Of a DNA stretch of 64,000 nucleotides, positions 9,376 to 18,971 are shown piece by piece. A program made the position numbers and the translations under genes. Origin of the DNA: JAGNNV01 sp031412915 (GTDB lineage Bacteria; Acidobacteriota; Vicinamibacteria; Fen-336; JAGNNV01); assembly GCA_031412915.1 (NCBI GenBank), contig JANODX010000020.1, forward strand, positions 20,916 to 84,915, read 5' to 3'. How positions within the stretch are numbered: the stretch's first letter is position 1; each line of letters starts with the position of its first letter. The notes under the pieces are model-generated. The model made no database searches. It was not told the DNA's origin and saw nothing but the letters and a program-made list of their open reading frames with translations.

Positions 9376-10166
9376 CCGCGGTGGGCTCCATTGCCCGAAC
9401 CCTGTTCCGGCATCGCGCGGCCCTCGTCGCCTCCACCCGAATGGAGATCTGGAGGCGCCACGTGTCGTCCCTGCTCGGCCCTTTCTGGATCGTGCTCTAC
9501 CCGCTTCTCCTGCTCAGCGCCTACACGTTCACTTTCTTCTACGTGCTGGGGGCGCGGCTCCCCGGCCTCGATCGCTCCGAATACGTCCTCTTCATATTCT
9601 GCGGTCTCGTTCCCTTCCTGGGCTTTTCGGAGGCCTTGAACGGAGCCTGCCTGGCCATAAGGCAGAACGTCCATCTGGTCCGAAACCTGCTGTTCCCGGT
9701 CGAACTGCTTCCCGTGCGAGCGGTGCTGGTCGGCCTCGTGTCACAGACCGTGGCATCGGTGTTTCTGGTTCTGATTTCCGCGGTCACCGGACATCTCTCC
9801 GCAAATGCCCTTTGGCTCCCGGTCGTCCTGTTCTGTCAGGTCCTCTTCCTTTGGGGACTGGCCTGGCCCCTCTCCCTTCTCTCGGTCGCCGTTCCCGACC
9901 TCACCTACTTCGTCAACCTGATCCTGACCTTCCTGGTCTTCATCTCACCCATCGGCTTCCGTCCGGAGATGGTGCCCCCAGCCTTCGGTTTCGTCATTCT
10001 CTTGAATCCGCTCTCTCATTTCATCGAGGGCTACCGGAACTGCCTGTTCCCGACCACGGCCGGATGGCACGCGCCCGTGCTGCCGATGTTGCTCGCCGCG
10101 GGCTCGCTCGTCGTGGGTGCTGGATTCTTCATCCGCTTCAAGGACGCGCTTTTTGGCGATGAGTGA
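9372..10166 (+). CDS. wzm: ABC-2 polysaccharide export permease (Wzm-like)
   Basis: 264 aa, about six membrane helices, matching the ABC-2 permease family used to export O antigens, teichoic acids and capsules. The N-terminus (FRHRALVASTRMEIWRRH-type, amphipathic) is followed by SLLGPFWIVLYPLLLL, a hallmark of Wzm/TagG proteins. FISPIGFRPEMVP and LNPLSHFIEGYRN are also typical of the C-terminal half. It would form the membrane channel with the ATPase encoded next. ATG 9372 overlaps the previous stop as ATGA; a longer frame upstream only reflects open sequence inside the previous gene. It ends 8 bp inside wzt. Confidence 0.92.
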   Translation: MTAVGSIARTLFRHRAALVASTRMEIWRRHVSSLLGPFWIVLYPLLLLSAYTFTFFYVLGARLPGLDRSEYVLFIFCGLVPFLGFSEALNGACLAIRQNVHLVRNLLFPVELLPVRAVLVGLVSQTVASVFLVLISAVTGHLSANALWLPVVLFCQVLFLWGLAWPLSLLSVAVPDLTYFVNLILTFLVFISPIGFRPEMVPPAFGFVILLNPLSHFIEGYRNCLFPTTAGWHAPVLPMLLAAGSLVVGAGFFIRFKDALFGDE

Positions 10167-11907
10167 AATCGCGGTCAGCGCCATAGGCGTCACCAAGTCA
10201 TTCCGTCTGTTTCGATCGCCGGCACAGAGGATCGCCGGGCTTTTGGGTCTTCTCCCCGAAGGGCGGGCGGCGCGCCACGAGGCCCTGCGAGGAATCAACC
10301 TCGAAGTCGAACGCGGCGAACGCGTCGCCATCATCGGACGCAACGGCGCGGGCAAGAGCACGCTCCTGAAGATCCTCTGCCGGGCCATCCGGCCTACCTC
10401 CGGAGAGGTCAGGGTCGAAGGCTCCATCCACGCCCTCCTCCACCTGGGCGCCGGTTTCCATCCCGATTTCTCCGGACGGCAGAACGCTCTCTCCTACCTC
10501 GCCAATTTCGGGATTGTCGGGCGCGAGGCCGCGAACCTTGCCACCCGCGCCATCGAGTTCGCGGAGGTTGAGCACTACGCGGATCAGCCGATGCGGACCT
10601 ACTCGTCGGGGATGGCGGCGAGACTCATGTTCGGCATCTCGACCGTGGTGGTGCCGGACATCCTGATTCTCGACGAGGTTCTGGGCGTGGGCGACTCGTA
10701 TTTCGCGCGAAAGAGCTTCGACCGCATTCGCGAGATGTCCCGGAGCAAGGGCACGACCACCCTCCTGGTGAGCCACGACGTCTATTCCGCGGCGCGCTTC
10801 GCGACCCGGGTCATCTGGCTGGATCGCGGCCAGGTGATGAAGGACGGCGGCGGCGGCGAGGTCGTTCGCGCCTACGAAGAGTCCGTCCGCCTTCAGGAGG
10901 AAGAACGCCTGCGGGCCCGAGCCCTGGTCGGCGCGGTGCCCCTCTCGCCCGACCACGAGCGTGCGCTCGTCGAGATCAGAACCGCCGATGGCCGGCCGCC
11001 CTCGAGCGCGCTTTGGCTCGAGGAACTTCGGCTGAACTACGCGACCTCCGGCTTCGAGGGAGCCGCTCTCGAAACCAACGCGACTCGGGGACTTCCAGGG
11101 GTCGTGGTGGACGACAGCGCCTGGTCGCCCCGGCCGGAAACCGTGCACGGCCACCGGGTCCGGACGTTCAGGAATCACACGACACCCTTCTACAGCGGCG
11201 CGATCGCGATCGACGCCCGGCGCGAGGTGTCCATCGACTCCATTTCGTGCACATTCGGCGTCGAGCAATCGGCCGAACTGGAAGTGCGGGTTCTTCGTCC
11301 CGGACGGCCGGTTCTCCTGGCCCGGGCCGTGCTCGCCCCTGGGTGGCATGCTCAGACCGTCGCGCTGGCCCCCGAAGAGACCGTTCCGGCCCGTGAGGGC
11401 GGCCAGGGTCCCGTGTTCGGAACCGGAAACGTGGTCGTCGAAACCGTGCGCATACTCAACCGCCTGGGGGAGGAAACGCGGGTTCTCGAAACCGGGCGGC
11501 CGGCCACCTTCGAGTTCGATCTCCGGATCGCCGAACCCGGGTTCGACGAATCCATTCAGGCCGCCCTGAGCTTCTACCAGGAGGATGCGGCCCTCGCGGT
11601 GCGCGTGTTCGAGCCGGACATCCGGGTCAGCGCCGGATCGGGACGCCAGGCGACTCTTTCCCTCCGGCTGCCGTCCCTGGCCCTGGGCGGGGGCATCTAT
11701 GCGCTCGGCCTGCAGTTGGTTCGGGCCGGATACTACGACCGCGAGCCCGGACAGTTCTTCGCAATCAACCCCGACGTTCTCTTCGCGATGTCGCGTTTCG
11801 CCGAGGTGCGCGTGGTGTCCGAAGCGTCGGTGGCCCAGGGGTCCATCTGTGTCCTGAATGGCGAGTGGAAGGTCGCCTACGCTTCGGGCGATGAGGCAGG
11901 ACACTAG
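10159..11907 (+). CDS. wzt: Polysaccharide export ATPase with C-terminal glycan-recognition-type domain (Wzt-like)
   Basis: 582 aa. Residues 1-250 are an ABC ATPase: Walker A GRNGAGKST near 60, signature YSSGMAARL near 148, Walker B ILILDEVLGVGD near 168, H-loop LVSHDV near 203. The YSSGM form of the signature is characteristic of TagH/Wzt exporters. Residues about 265-582 form a long extension predicted as beta-rich. It is larger than the roughly 170-aa Wzt C-terminal domain that reads the capped non-reducing end of O9a-type glycans, and its last 150 residues (from about 430) look most like that domain. The start at ATG 10159 (MSEIAVSAIGVTKSF) matches the family and overlaps wzm by 8 bp. Together they form the exporter of the operon's glycan. 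Confidence 0.92.
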   Translation: MSEIAVSAIGVTKSFRLFRSPAQRIAGLLGLLPEGRAARHEALRGINLEVERGERVAIIGRNGAGKSTLLKILCRAIRPTSGEVRVEGSIHALLHLGAGFHPDFSGRQNALSYLANFGIVGREAANLATRAIEFAEVEHYADQPMRTYSSGMAARLMFGISTVVVPDILILDEVLGVGDSYFARKSFDRIREMSRSKGTTTLLVSHDVYSAARFATRVIWLDRGQVMKDGGGGEVVRAYEESVRLQEEERLRARALVGAVPLSPDHERALVEIRTADGRPPSSALWLEELRLNYATSGFEGAALETNATRGLPGVVVDDSAWSPRPETVHGHRVRTFRNHTTPFYSGAIAIDARREVSIDSISCTFGVEQSAELEVRVLRPGRPVLLARAVLAPGWHAQTVALAPEETVPAREGGQGPVFGTGNVVVETVRILNRLGEETRVLETGRPATFEFDLRIAEPGFDESIQAALSFYQEDAALAVRVFEPDIRVSAGSGRQATLSLRLPSLALGGGIYALGLQLVRAGYYDREPGQFFAINPDVLFAMSRFAEVRVVSEASVAQGSICVLNGEWKVAYASGDEAGH

Positions 11908-11909
11908 CC

Positions 11910-13901
11910 GTGTGCGGAATCGCGGGCGCGTTTCACCCCGGGGGGGTGCGGACCAGCGACTCGGTCATGGTCCGGATGCGGGATCGAATCGCGCACCGCG
12001 GACCCGACGGCGCCGGGCTGTGGCGGTCGAGCGACGGTTCGTGCCTTCTGGCCCACCGCCGCCTGTCGATCATCGACCTGTCGGCGAAAGCCGCCCAGCC
12101 CATGACGAACGAAGCAGGAGATGTGGCGATCGTCTACAACGGCGAGCTCTACAACCACGCGGAGGTTCGGAAGGAGCTGGAGGCGCTGAATCGCTACGCC
12201 TGGAAGACGGACCATTCCGACACCGAGGTCCTGCTGCACGCATACGAGGAGTGGGGTCTACCCGGCATCGAAAAGTTCTTCGGGATGTTCGCGGTGGCGA
12301 TCTGGGACGGGCGGAACGCGGGGAGCCCGCGCCTTCACCTGGTACGGGACCGCGTGGGCATCAAGCCGGTCTATCTGACCCGCGCCACGAATGGCGAGTG
12401 GCTCTTCGCCTCCGAAATCAAGGCTCTCCTCGAGCACGACGAGGTGAGGCCGGAGATGGATCTCACCGCCCTCTGGCACTACTTCACTTTCATCGTGGCT
12501 CCCGCTCCGCTCACTCTGTTTCGCGGCATCTTCAAGATCCCCGCCGGTCACCTGGTCACCATCGGGGCCGATGGCCGGGCCCGCGCCACCCGGTACTGGG
12601 ACTGCAAGCCCGACGCGTCCCGCATGTTCAGCGACACCGAGATGTCGGACGACAAGGCGGTGGATGAACTGGAGCGCCTGCTTCGGAAGTCGGTCGAGCG
12701 ACGAATGGTTTCCGACGTCCCTTTCGGTGTTCTGCTTTCCGGGGGCGTCGATTCCTCCCTGAACGTGGCCCTGATGGCCGAGCGGATGGACCGGCCGGTC
12801 GACACCTTCTCCGTGGGCTACGAGGGCGAGGAGAGCTACAACGAGTTTGCCCACGCGCGGCGCGTGAGCGATCTGTTCAAGACCTCTCACCACGAAGTCC
12901 GGATCAAGCGGAAAGAGGCGGAGAACTTCCTGCCTCATCTGGTCGAGCTCCAGGACGAGCCGATCGCGGACAACGTCTGCATCCCCCTCTACTTCCTTTC
13001 CGAACTCGTGAAGAAGAGCGGCACCACCGTTGTGCAGGTGGGCGAGGGCTCGGACGAGAACTTCCTCGGGTACTGGTGGTGCGAGCACTACCGGAAGAAG
13101 GACGCCGAGGTGTATCGGCCCGCGCTGCGCCGGTCCTCGCTCTACCGGCGCCTGTTTGGCCGGCCGTCCCCTCTGCTTTCCGGCGAAGACGCGGAGTTCG
13201 AGGCCCGCGCGAGCAAGGGCCAGGAGCTCTTCTGGGGGGGCGCCGCCTGCTTCGTCGGAAAACTGCGCGAACAGCTCACGCCCGATCCTTCTCGCTTCTC
13301 CCAGAGCGTCGATTGCCCGGTCGAGGGCCTTCTCCCCGACTCGCATCGGCGGCTCGATTCCCACGCCGTGGTCTCGCATCACCTGGGCGACTTCGGCCCC
13401 GGCTTCGGATCGGACGAGATTCTTGCCAAGATCCCCTACATGGAGATGAAACTCCGGCTCTCCGAACATCTCCTGATGCGCGTGGACAAGCTCACCATGG
13501 CCCATGCCGTGGAAGCCCGGGTTCCCTTTCTGGACCATGAAGTCGTCGAGTTCGCGGCGCGGCTTCCCGGCCGTTACAAGCTGCGGGACGGAGTGGGGAA
13601 ATGGGTGGTCAAGAAAGTGGCGGAGCGGCATCTTCCCCGCGATCTCGTCTACCGAAAAAAGCAGGGCTTCGGCGCGCCCATGGAGGAGTGGTTCAAGGAT
13701 CCAGGCTTCGGCAAGCGGTGCGCGGCCGCCTGGAAGCGATCGGAGTTCAGGAAGCTGGGCCTGGTCAGCGAGTCCTTCGTGGACGGCCTGATGCGGGCCC
13801 AGACCCAAGGCGGCGGGGGCCACAGCTTCCATCTCTGGACGGTTCTGAACGCGGTGCTCTGGCACGAGCGCTGGATCTCCAGGTCCGGGGATTTCTTCTG
13901 A
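11910..13901 (+). CDS. asnB: Asparagine synthase-type glutamine amidotransferase (paralogue 1)
   Basis: 663 aa. GTG-TGC at 11910 gives an N-terminal Met-Cys; this Cys is the glutaminase nucleophile of class II amidotransferases (MCGIAGAFHPGG, then YNGELYNH). The synthetase half has the ATP pyrophosphatase loop SGGVDSS near residue 277. The later conserved motif is GEGSDENFLGYWW rather than the usual GEGADELFGGY. The length exceeds E. coli AsnB (554 aa). In glycan clusters such proteins are thought to amidate uronic acids or related sugars rather than make free asparagine; that role is inferred from context. It follows wzt by 2 bp and overlaps the next gene by one base (TGATG). Confidence 0.9.
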   Translation: MCGIAGAFHPGGVRTSDSVMVRMRDRIAHRGPDGAGLWRSSDGSCLLAHRRLSIIDLSAKAAQPMTNEAGDVAIVYNGELYNHAEVRKELEALNRYAWKTDHSDTEVLLHAYEEWGLPGIEKFFGMFAVAIWDGRNAGSPRLHLVRDRVGIKPVYLTRATNGEWLFASEIKALLEHDEVRPEMDLTALWHYFTFIVAPAPLTLFRGIFKIPAGHLVTIGADGRARATRYWDCKPDASRMFSDTEMSDDKAVDELERLLRKSVERRMVSDVPFGVLLSGGVDSSLNVALMAERMDRPVDTFSVGYEGEESYNEFAHARRVSDLFKTSHHEVRIKRKEAENFLPHLVELQDEPIADNVCIPLYFLSELVKKSGTTVVQVGEGSDENFLGYWWCEHYRKKDAEVYRPALRRSSLYRRLFGRPSPLLSGEDAEFEARASKGQELFWGGAACFVGKLREQLTPDPSRFSQSVDCPVEGLLPDSHRRLDSHAVVSHHLGDFGPGFGSDEILAKIPYMEMKLRLSEHLLMRVDKLTMAHAVEARVPFLDHEVVEFAARLPGRYKLRDGVGKWVVKKVAERHLPRDLVYRKKQGFGAPMEEWFKDPGFGKRCAAAWKRSEFRKLGLVSESFVDGLMRAQTQGGGGHSFHLWTVLNAVLWHERWISRSGDFF

Positions 13902-14701
13902 TGATCGTGGTCCTGCTGCCAGCCTACAACGAGGAGGAGAGCCTTCCCATCCTGCTCCCCAAGATCGAGCAGTTCTTCGCCGAAGAGGGTGGTGAGGGCG
14001 CGATCGTGGTTTGCGACGACGGAAGCACGGACCGCACCGCTGCGGTGCTCGCCGCCTATCGGCCCAAGGTGCGACTGGAAGTCATCACGCACAAGCTCAA
14101 TCGCGGTCTCGGTGAAGCGAGCCGCGACCTCTTCGAACGCGCGGCCGAGCTTCTGGAGGACGATGACGTCATCATCCGGATGGATTGCGACGACACCCAC
14201 GATCCCTCCTTCATGCACCTCATGAAGAAGAAGCTGGACGAGGGTCATGACGTGGTCATCGCCTCGCGGTTTCAGGAGGGAGGCGGGCAGAGGGGCGTCG
14301 ACGCCTATCGCGCGTTCGTGAGCCGCGGCGCGAACCTCTTCATGAAAGTCATCTTCCCCATCTCCGGCGTGCAGGAGTACTCCTGCGGATTCCGGGCCTA
14401 CCGGGCGGGCGTGATCCGGCGGGCGATCCGGGTCTTCGGAAACGATTTCATCCAGCTCAAGGGACTCGGCTTCACCTGCACCCTCGAGAAGCTGGTCAAA
14501 CTCCGCATGCTTGGGGCCCGTTTCGCGGAAGTGCCCTTCGTGCTCCGCTACGACCGCAAGCTCAGCGCCTCGAAGATGATTTCCAGCGTCACCACCCTGG
14601 GATACCTGACCATGGCCATCCTCTACCACTGGCCCTGGGGCGGCTGGCGCACGAACCCCCGCTACCGGGCGGCCGCTCTCGAAATCGAGGCGGCGAGCTA
14701 G
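13901..14701 (+). CDS. GT2-family glycosyltransferase (DPM1-like)
   Basis: 266 aa GT-A glycosyltransferase. It opens with VVLLPAYNEEESLPILLPKI, the start of the family's nucleotide-binding region. The donor-site aspartates follow in VVCDDGSTD, and the metal-binding DXD equivalent is MDCDDTHDP. The rest resembles dolichol- or undecaprenyl-phosphate mannose/glucose synthases but without C-terminal membrane helices. It could make a polyprenyl-phosphate sugar for the membrane GT-C enzymes in this window, or extend a glycan directly. A longer open frame begins at 13601, but the family start is ATG 13901, which overlaps the previous stop by one base. Confidence 0.9.
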   Translation: MIVVLLPAYNEEESLPILLPKIEQFFAEEGGEGAIVVCDDGSTDRTAAVLAAYRPKVRLEVITHKLNRGLGEASRDLFERAAELLEDDDVIIRMDCDDTHDPSFMHLMKKKLDEGHDVVIASRFQEGGGQRGVDAYRAFVSRGANLFMKVIFPISGVQEYSCGFRAYRAGVIRRAIRVFGNDFIQLKGLGFTCTLEKLVKLRMLGARFAEVPFVLRYDRKLSASKMISSVTTLGYLTMAILYHWPWGGWRTNPRYRAAALEIEAAS

Positions 14702-14705
14702 TCCT

Positions 14706-16631
14706 ATGTGCGGCATCTGCGGACTCTTCGGAACCGGAAGGCCCCTGGCCGAGGGCCGGCGCATCGTCGAGGGCATGATGAAGGCCCTCGTTCATCGAGG
14801 CCCCGACGGCGAAGGCCGGGCGGAAGGGCGCGGCATTCTCCTGGGACACCGCCGCCTCTCCATCATCGACGTGGCCCTGGGCGCGCAACCCATGCTCTCG
14901 GCCGACGGCCGCTTCGCCCTCACCTTCAACGGCGAGATCTACAACTACCTTGAACTGAAACGCGAACTCATCGACGAGGGGGCGTCGTTCCGCACCGTCT
15001 CCGACGCCGAGGTCCTGCTGGAACTCCTGGTCCGGCACGGCGAAAGAGCTCTCACCCGGTTGAACGGAATGTTCGCCTTCGCCTTCTGCGATCTCAAGAG
15101 CGGCGAGTGGATGCTGGCCCGGGACCCTTTCGGGATCAAGCCGCTGTACCTCGCCGAGTTCGGCCAGGAGATTGGCTTTGCTTCCGAGATCAAGGCATTT
15201 CTCGCTCATCCGGATTTTCGAAGGGCTCTCGACCACGAGGCCCTCTCCGAATACCTCACCTTCCAGTTCACGCTCTCTGAGCGCACCCTTTTCAGCGGAG
15301 TGCGCAAGATCGAGCCCGGAACCTACGTGAAGGGCCGGGGGGTAAGGATCCGGAGTGTGGTGCGCTATTGGGACTTCGACTTCGAATCGCCGCTTCACAC
15401 CTCCATCGACGAGGGCGTTGCCGATCTCCGCGCTGCTCTCGACTCGAGCGCCCGGTTTCAGATCCGGAGCGACGTGCCCCTCGGGGTCTACCTCTCGGGG
15501 GGCCTCGATTCCACGGCGGTGGCCGCACTCGCCCGAAAGGCCACGGGCCGGCGAATCCCGGCATTCCACGGCCGCTTCGACGAAGGTGTCGCCTACGACG
15601 AGTCCTCTTACGCGCGTCAGGCCGCTTCCGCCCTGGACCTCGAACTGAACATAAGCACCCCGACCCCAAGGGACTTCGCCGATCTCATGCCCGGTCTCGT
15701 TCGCGCCATGGACGAGCCCGCCGCGGGCCCGGGTCTCTTCCCTCAATATTTCGTCAGCCGCGAAGCACAGAAGCAGGTGAAAGTGGTTCTGGGCGGTCAG
15801 GGAGGAGACGAGCTCTTCGGCGGTTATGCCCGGTACCTGGTGGCCGAAACCGGAGCGGTCCTTCAGGCCGCCATCCGGGGCCAGGCTGGAGAGGTGGACC
15901 CGGGGGAGAGCCCGTCGCTCGACCTTTCCGAAATGGGCGCCACCCTGCCCCAGCTCAAGGGCTACGAACCCCTGCTGCAGCACTTCTTCGCCGAAGGACT
16001 CTTCGAACCCGCCAGCCGGCGGTATTTCCGGCTGGTCGACCGGCGCGGACCCTGGCGCGGTGTCCTGGAGGCGGAGGCCCTCGGTCCCGACACCGAGGAC
16101 ATGGTCTTCGAGAAGTTCCGTCGCCTTTTCGATCGTCCAGGTCCCCGTTCGCTCCTCGAGCGAATGCTGGCCTTCGACTCCTCCACCCTGCTGCAGGCCC
16201 TGCTTCACGTGGAGGACCGCATGAGCATGGCGGCTTCCATCGAAAGCCGGGTTCCCCTGCTCGACGTGGACGTGGCCCGGGTGGCCATGCGAATCCCCGG
16301 GTCGATGAAACTGCGACATGGGCGCTCGAAAGAAGTCTTGCGCGAAGCGCTCAATGGAGAGATTCCCGCCTCCGTCGCGGAGAGGCAGGACAAGATGGGG
16401 TTCCCGGTGCCTCTGCGGGAGTGGGCGGCCGGGGGCCCGGTACGCGACTTTCTCCACGACGTCCTGCTGTCGCCGCGAGCCCTCACTCGCGGTTTCTTCC
16501 GCCGTTCCGCACTTGAACAATTGCTCGAAGATCCGGGGCCGGCAGCTCGCGCTTTGTGGGGAGCGCTCAATCTGGAGCTGTGGCATCGGGAGTTCATCGA
16601 CGCATCCCTCCATGAACAACACCGCCACTAG
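14706..16631 (+). CDS. asnB: Asparagine synthase-type glutamine amidotransferase (paralogue 2)
   Basis: 641 aa with intact catalytic features: Cys2 (MCGICGLF), FNGEIYNY, SDAEVLLE, PP-loop SGGLDST near residue 263, and GGQGGDELFGGYARY near 363. This form is common in exopolysaccharide and capsule loci. It lies 4 bp after the GT2 gene, in the same operon as paralogue 1. The two differ clearly in the synthetase half (GEGSDENF versus GGQGGDELF), so they are probably not recent duplicates and may act on different carboxylates. The reaction would use glutamine and ATP to convert a carboxylate to an amide; the substrate is unknown. The last 20 bp overlap the next gene. Confidence 0.92.
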   Translation: MCGICGLFGTGRPLAEGRRIVEGMMKALVHRGPDGEGRAEGRGILLGHRRLSIIDVALGAQPMLSADGRFALTFNGEIYNYLELKRELIDEGASFRTVSDAEVLLELLVRHGERALTRLNGMFAFAFCDLKSGEWMLARDPFGIKPLYLAEFGQEIGFASEIKAFLAHPDFRRALDHEALSEYLTFQFTLSERTLFSGVRKIEPGTYVKGRGVRIRSVVRYWDFDFESPLHTSIDEGVADLRAALDSSARFQIRSDVPLGVYLSGGLDSTAVAALARKATGRRIPAFHGRFDEGVAYDESSYARQAASALDLELNISTPTPRDFADLMPGLVRAMDEPAAGPGLFPQYFVSREAQKQVKVVLGGQGGDELFGGYARYLVAETGAVLQAAIRGQAGEVDPGESPSLDLSEMGATLPQLKGYEPLLQHFFAEGLFEPASRRYFRLVDRRGPWRGVLEAEALGPDTEDMVFEKFRRLFDRPGPRSLLERMLAFDSSTLLQALLHVEDRMSMAASIESRVPLLDVDVARVAMRIPGSMKLRHGRSKEVLREALNGEIPASVAERQDKMGFPVPLREWAAGGPVRDFLHDVLLSPRALTRGFFRRSALEQLLEDPGPAARALWGALNLELWHREFIDASLHEQHRH

Positions 16632-17922
16632 ATCCTGGATCGCGGACGCGCTCTCGGGCTACTGGCCGAACAATCCGTCCGCGGTCGAGGTCCTGCCGGT
16701 TTCGACCGTGCCCGCAGGCAGGGGCGCGCGGGCGGAGTGGTTCGACGTCCGGCTTCCCTCCTGGGCCAGGGACTGCGGTGTCGATGGAACCATCCTGGTT
16801 CCCGCCATGGCCACCGGAGCGGAGGCGCCCGATTCGGGCCGTGCGGAGGCATGGCGCGCGGTGGACTGGTGGGCGGCGGCGGCGTGGCACCTCTCAGGCG
16901 CCGCCGAGCGCGCGCACGAGGACAGCCACGGTCCGATCCACTCCTACTCCTATCGTCTTCCCAACCTCGACCCGCGCGCTTTCGAATACGCATGGGCCAA
17001 CCGGATCGGCCTCTTCCTGAGACGATGGGCGGCCAGGGAGGCAGGACAAGGTGAGGCGGAGCTTCTCGGCCCCGCTCCTGCGGGACGCCTGTGGCTGACC
17101 CATGACGTAGACGCGGTGGCAAAGACGTTCGCGATTCGGTTCAAGCAATCGGCCTTCCGCGGCTTTCGTGCGGCGCGGCTGTCTCTACGCGGAGAGCTTC
17201 AACGTGCTCGAAGTGTAGCCGCCTCCGCGGCGGCCTTCGCGGTCGGCCCCGGAACCTACGACCTGCTGGACGATGTCGCGAGGGCGGACGAGGCCGCCGA
17301 TCATCGCGGCCTGTTCTTCGTCCACGCGCGCCGCAACCGGCGCGGACCCGTGGATGCGCTGCTCGATCCCGGCTATCGGTTGAGCACGCCCGGCCTCGGG
17401 GATCGGCTGCGTGACCTCATCTCGCGGGGGCACGAGATCGGCGTCCACCCGTCCTACTCTTCCTGGAACGATGGTCCACGCCTGAGCGAGGAGCGAGCCT
17501 CGGTGGGTCGCGTGATTGCGGGTGAAGTCCGCGCGTGTCGTCAGCACTGGATGCGGTTTTCATGGGCCAGGACCTGGGCGGCGCAGGAGCAAGCCGGTTT
17601 TTCCCTGGACTCGACTCTCGGTTTCAATGATCGTCCCGGCTTCCGCGTGGGCGCGGCCTTGCGCCATCATCCCTGGAACGCGCTCACCGCTTCTGCCCAC
17701 AAGATCGAAGTCCTTCCCCTGGTCGTGATGGATTCGCATCTTTACGACTACGCCGAGCTGGACCCCCTGGCCCGCGGCAGGAGGCTGCGGCATTTCGTCG
17801 ATGAGGTTCGCGCGGTGGGAGGGGAGGCGGCGATCCTCTGGCACCCTCACACCCTCTCCACGGACTATGGCTGGCGAAGCGGCTTCGAAGAGATGCTGAG
17901 CCTTTTGGGTCGGCCGGCATGA
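16612..17922 (+). CDS. Polysaccharide deacetylase-like protein
   Basis: 436 aa. The central and C-terminal parts carry deacetylase-type metal-site motifs: LTHDVDA near residue 162 (the catalytic/metal Asp pair), HEIGVHPSYSSW near 277 (metal His) and ILWHPHTLS near 408. These match the divergent polysaccharide deacetylases found in glycan clusters, often fused to an N-terminal domain like the first 150 residues here. It could remove acetyl groups from amino sugars during assembly. A longer frame starts at 16318, but it lies wholly within the upstream amidotransferase; ATG 16612 gives a 20-bp overlap and a sensible N-terminus. No signal peptide is visible, so it is predicted cytoplasmic. Activity is inferred from motifs only. 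Confidence 0.75.
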   Translation: MNNTATRSWIADALSGYWPNNPSAVEVLPVSTVPAGRGARAEWFDVRLPSWARDCGVDGTILVPAMATGAEAPDSGRAEAWRAVDWWAAAAWHLSGAAERAHEDSHGPIHSYSYRLPNLDPRAFEYAWANRIGLFLRRWAAREAGQGEAELLGPAPAGRLWLTHDVDAVAKTFAIRFKQSAFRGFRAARLSLRGELQRARSVAASAAAFAVGPGTYDLLDDVARADEAADHRGLFFVHARRNRRGPVDALLDPGYRLSTPGLGDRLRDLISRGHEIGVHPSYSSWNDGPRLSEERASVGRVIAGEVRACRQHWMRFSWARTWAAQEQAGFSLDSTLGFNDRPGFRVGAALRHHPWNALTASAHKIEVLPLVVMDSHLYDYAELDPLARGRRLRHFVDEVRAVGGEAAILWHPHTLSTDYGWRSGFEEMLSLLGRPA

Positions 17923-18971
17923 GCGATCTGCCTTCGCACGCGCCCATCTCCGATCAGGACTGGAGGGAATGGGACGACTTCGTGCGGGGCCACCCCGACG
18001 CATCCGTGTACCACCTCTCCGACTGGGCCCGGGTAATGAAGCGGGCCTTCGGGTACGCGGTCAGAAGTCTTGCCGTCCGCAACTCCGGTGGCGGGATCGC
18101 CGCGGTCGTCCCGCTCTTCGAAGTCAGGGGCCTGACCGGCCGCCGCCTCGTGGGCGTTCCCTTCCGTGACCGAGGCGGCATCCTGGCCGCCCACCCGGAC
18201 GCGGAACGCGCGGCGCTTTCGGCTGTCCGGAAGCTCTTCGCCGACTCGGGAGCCGCAGGTGTCGTCCTCAAGTCCTGCTCGAAAGTGAACGAAGACCTGG
18301 CGCGCGCCCTTGGCTTCTCCGTCTCGAAGTACTGGGTTCACAGCGTCATGCCGCTCCAGCGCGGCGACCTCTGGAGGCGCATCGGCAAGAAGAATCGGAA
18401 CATGGTGCGGCAGGCCCGGAAGAACGGTCTCAACGTCGAATGGCGACGCGGGGCGGAGCATGCGGAAGCCTGGCATCGGCTCCACCGCCAAACCCAGTCC
18501 CGATTGGGCGTGCCCGTCTTCCCCCGGTCTCTTTTCGAAGCGATTCTCGAGGAAGGCCGCGACTGGGCCCGACTTCTGCTCATCCTGGGTCCGAAGGGAC
18601 CGGTAGCCGGAGGCCTCTTCTTCGACTTCGCCGGTCGCTACATCTACGGATATTCGGCCTCAACACTTCCCGGCCAGGAAATGCGGGCCAACGACCTCAT
18701 GCTGTTCGAGGCGCTGAGCGAAGCCGAGCGGTCGGGTGCCCGGTGGTTCGACTTCGGCAGTGACTCGCCAAGGCAGTCGAGCCTCCTGGCCTTCAAGGAA
18801 AAATGGGGTTCGCAGACGTCGCTCACCACCGTCCTCTCCATCCCGGCCTCGAACGAAGAAAGAAGCGACAGCAGTTCCGCCCTGTATTCTCTGGCCCGCC
18901 TCGTGGGACGCCACCTCCCCGCTCCGGTGTGGGAAGCACTCACCTCTCCCCTGGTCAGGAAACTCGGATGA
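17919..18971 (+). CDS. FemAB-like acyl/peptidyl transferase (GNAT fold)
   Basis: 350 aa with the double-GNAT layout of FemAB-like proteins. Features include WDDFVRGHPDASVYHLSDW near the N-terminus, the basic RRIGKKNRNMVRQARKNGL segment near 150-170 and the C-terminal GARWFDFGSDSPR followed by LLAFKEKWGSQ. Classical FemAB enzymes add amino acids to peptidoglycan precursors from aminoacyl-tRNA. Relatives in Gram-negative exopolysaccharide loci are thought to acylate or aminoacylate sugars, but this is not proven. It overlaps the genes on both sides by 4 bp (ATGA), so it is firmly within the operon. Confidence 0.85.
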   Translation: MSDLPSHAPISDQDWREWDDFVRGHPDASVYHLSDWARVMKRAFGYAVRSLAVRNSGGGIAAVVPLFEVRGLTGRRLVGVPFRDRGGILAAHPDAERAALSAVRKLFADSGAAGVVLKSCSKVNEDLARALGFSVSKYWVHSVMPLQRGDLWRRIGKKNRNMVRQARKNGLNVEWRRGAEHAEAWHRLHRQTQSRLGVPVFPRSLFEAILEEGRDWARLLLILGPKGPVAGGLFFDFAGRYIYGYSASTLPGQEMRANDLMLFEALSEAERSGARWFDFGSDSPRQSSLLAFKEKWGSQTSLTTVLSIPASNEERSDSSSALYSLARLVGRHLPAPVWEALTSPLVRKLG

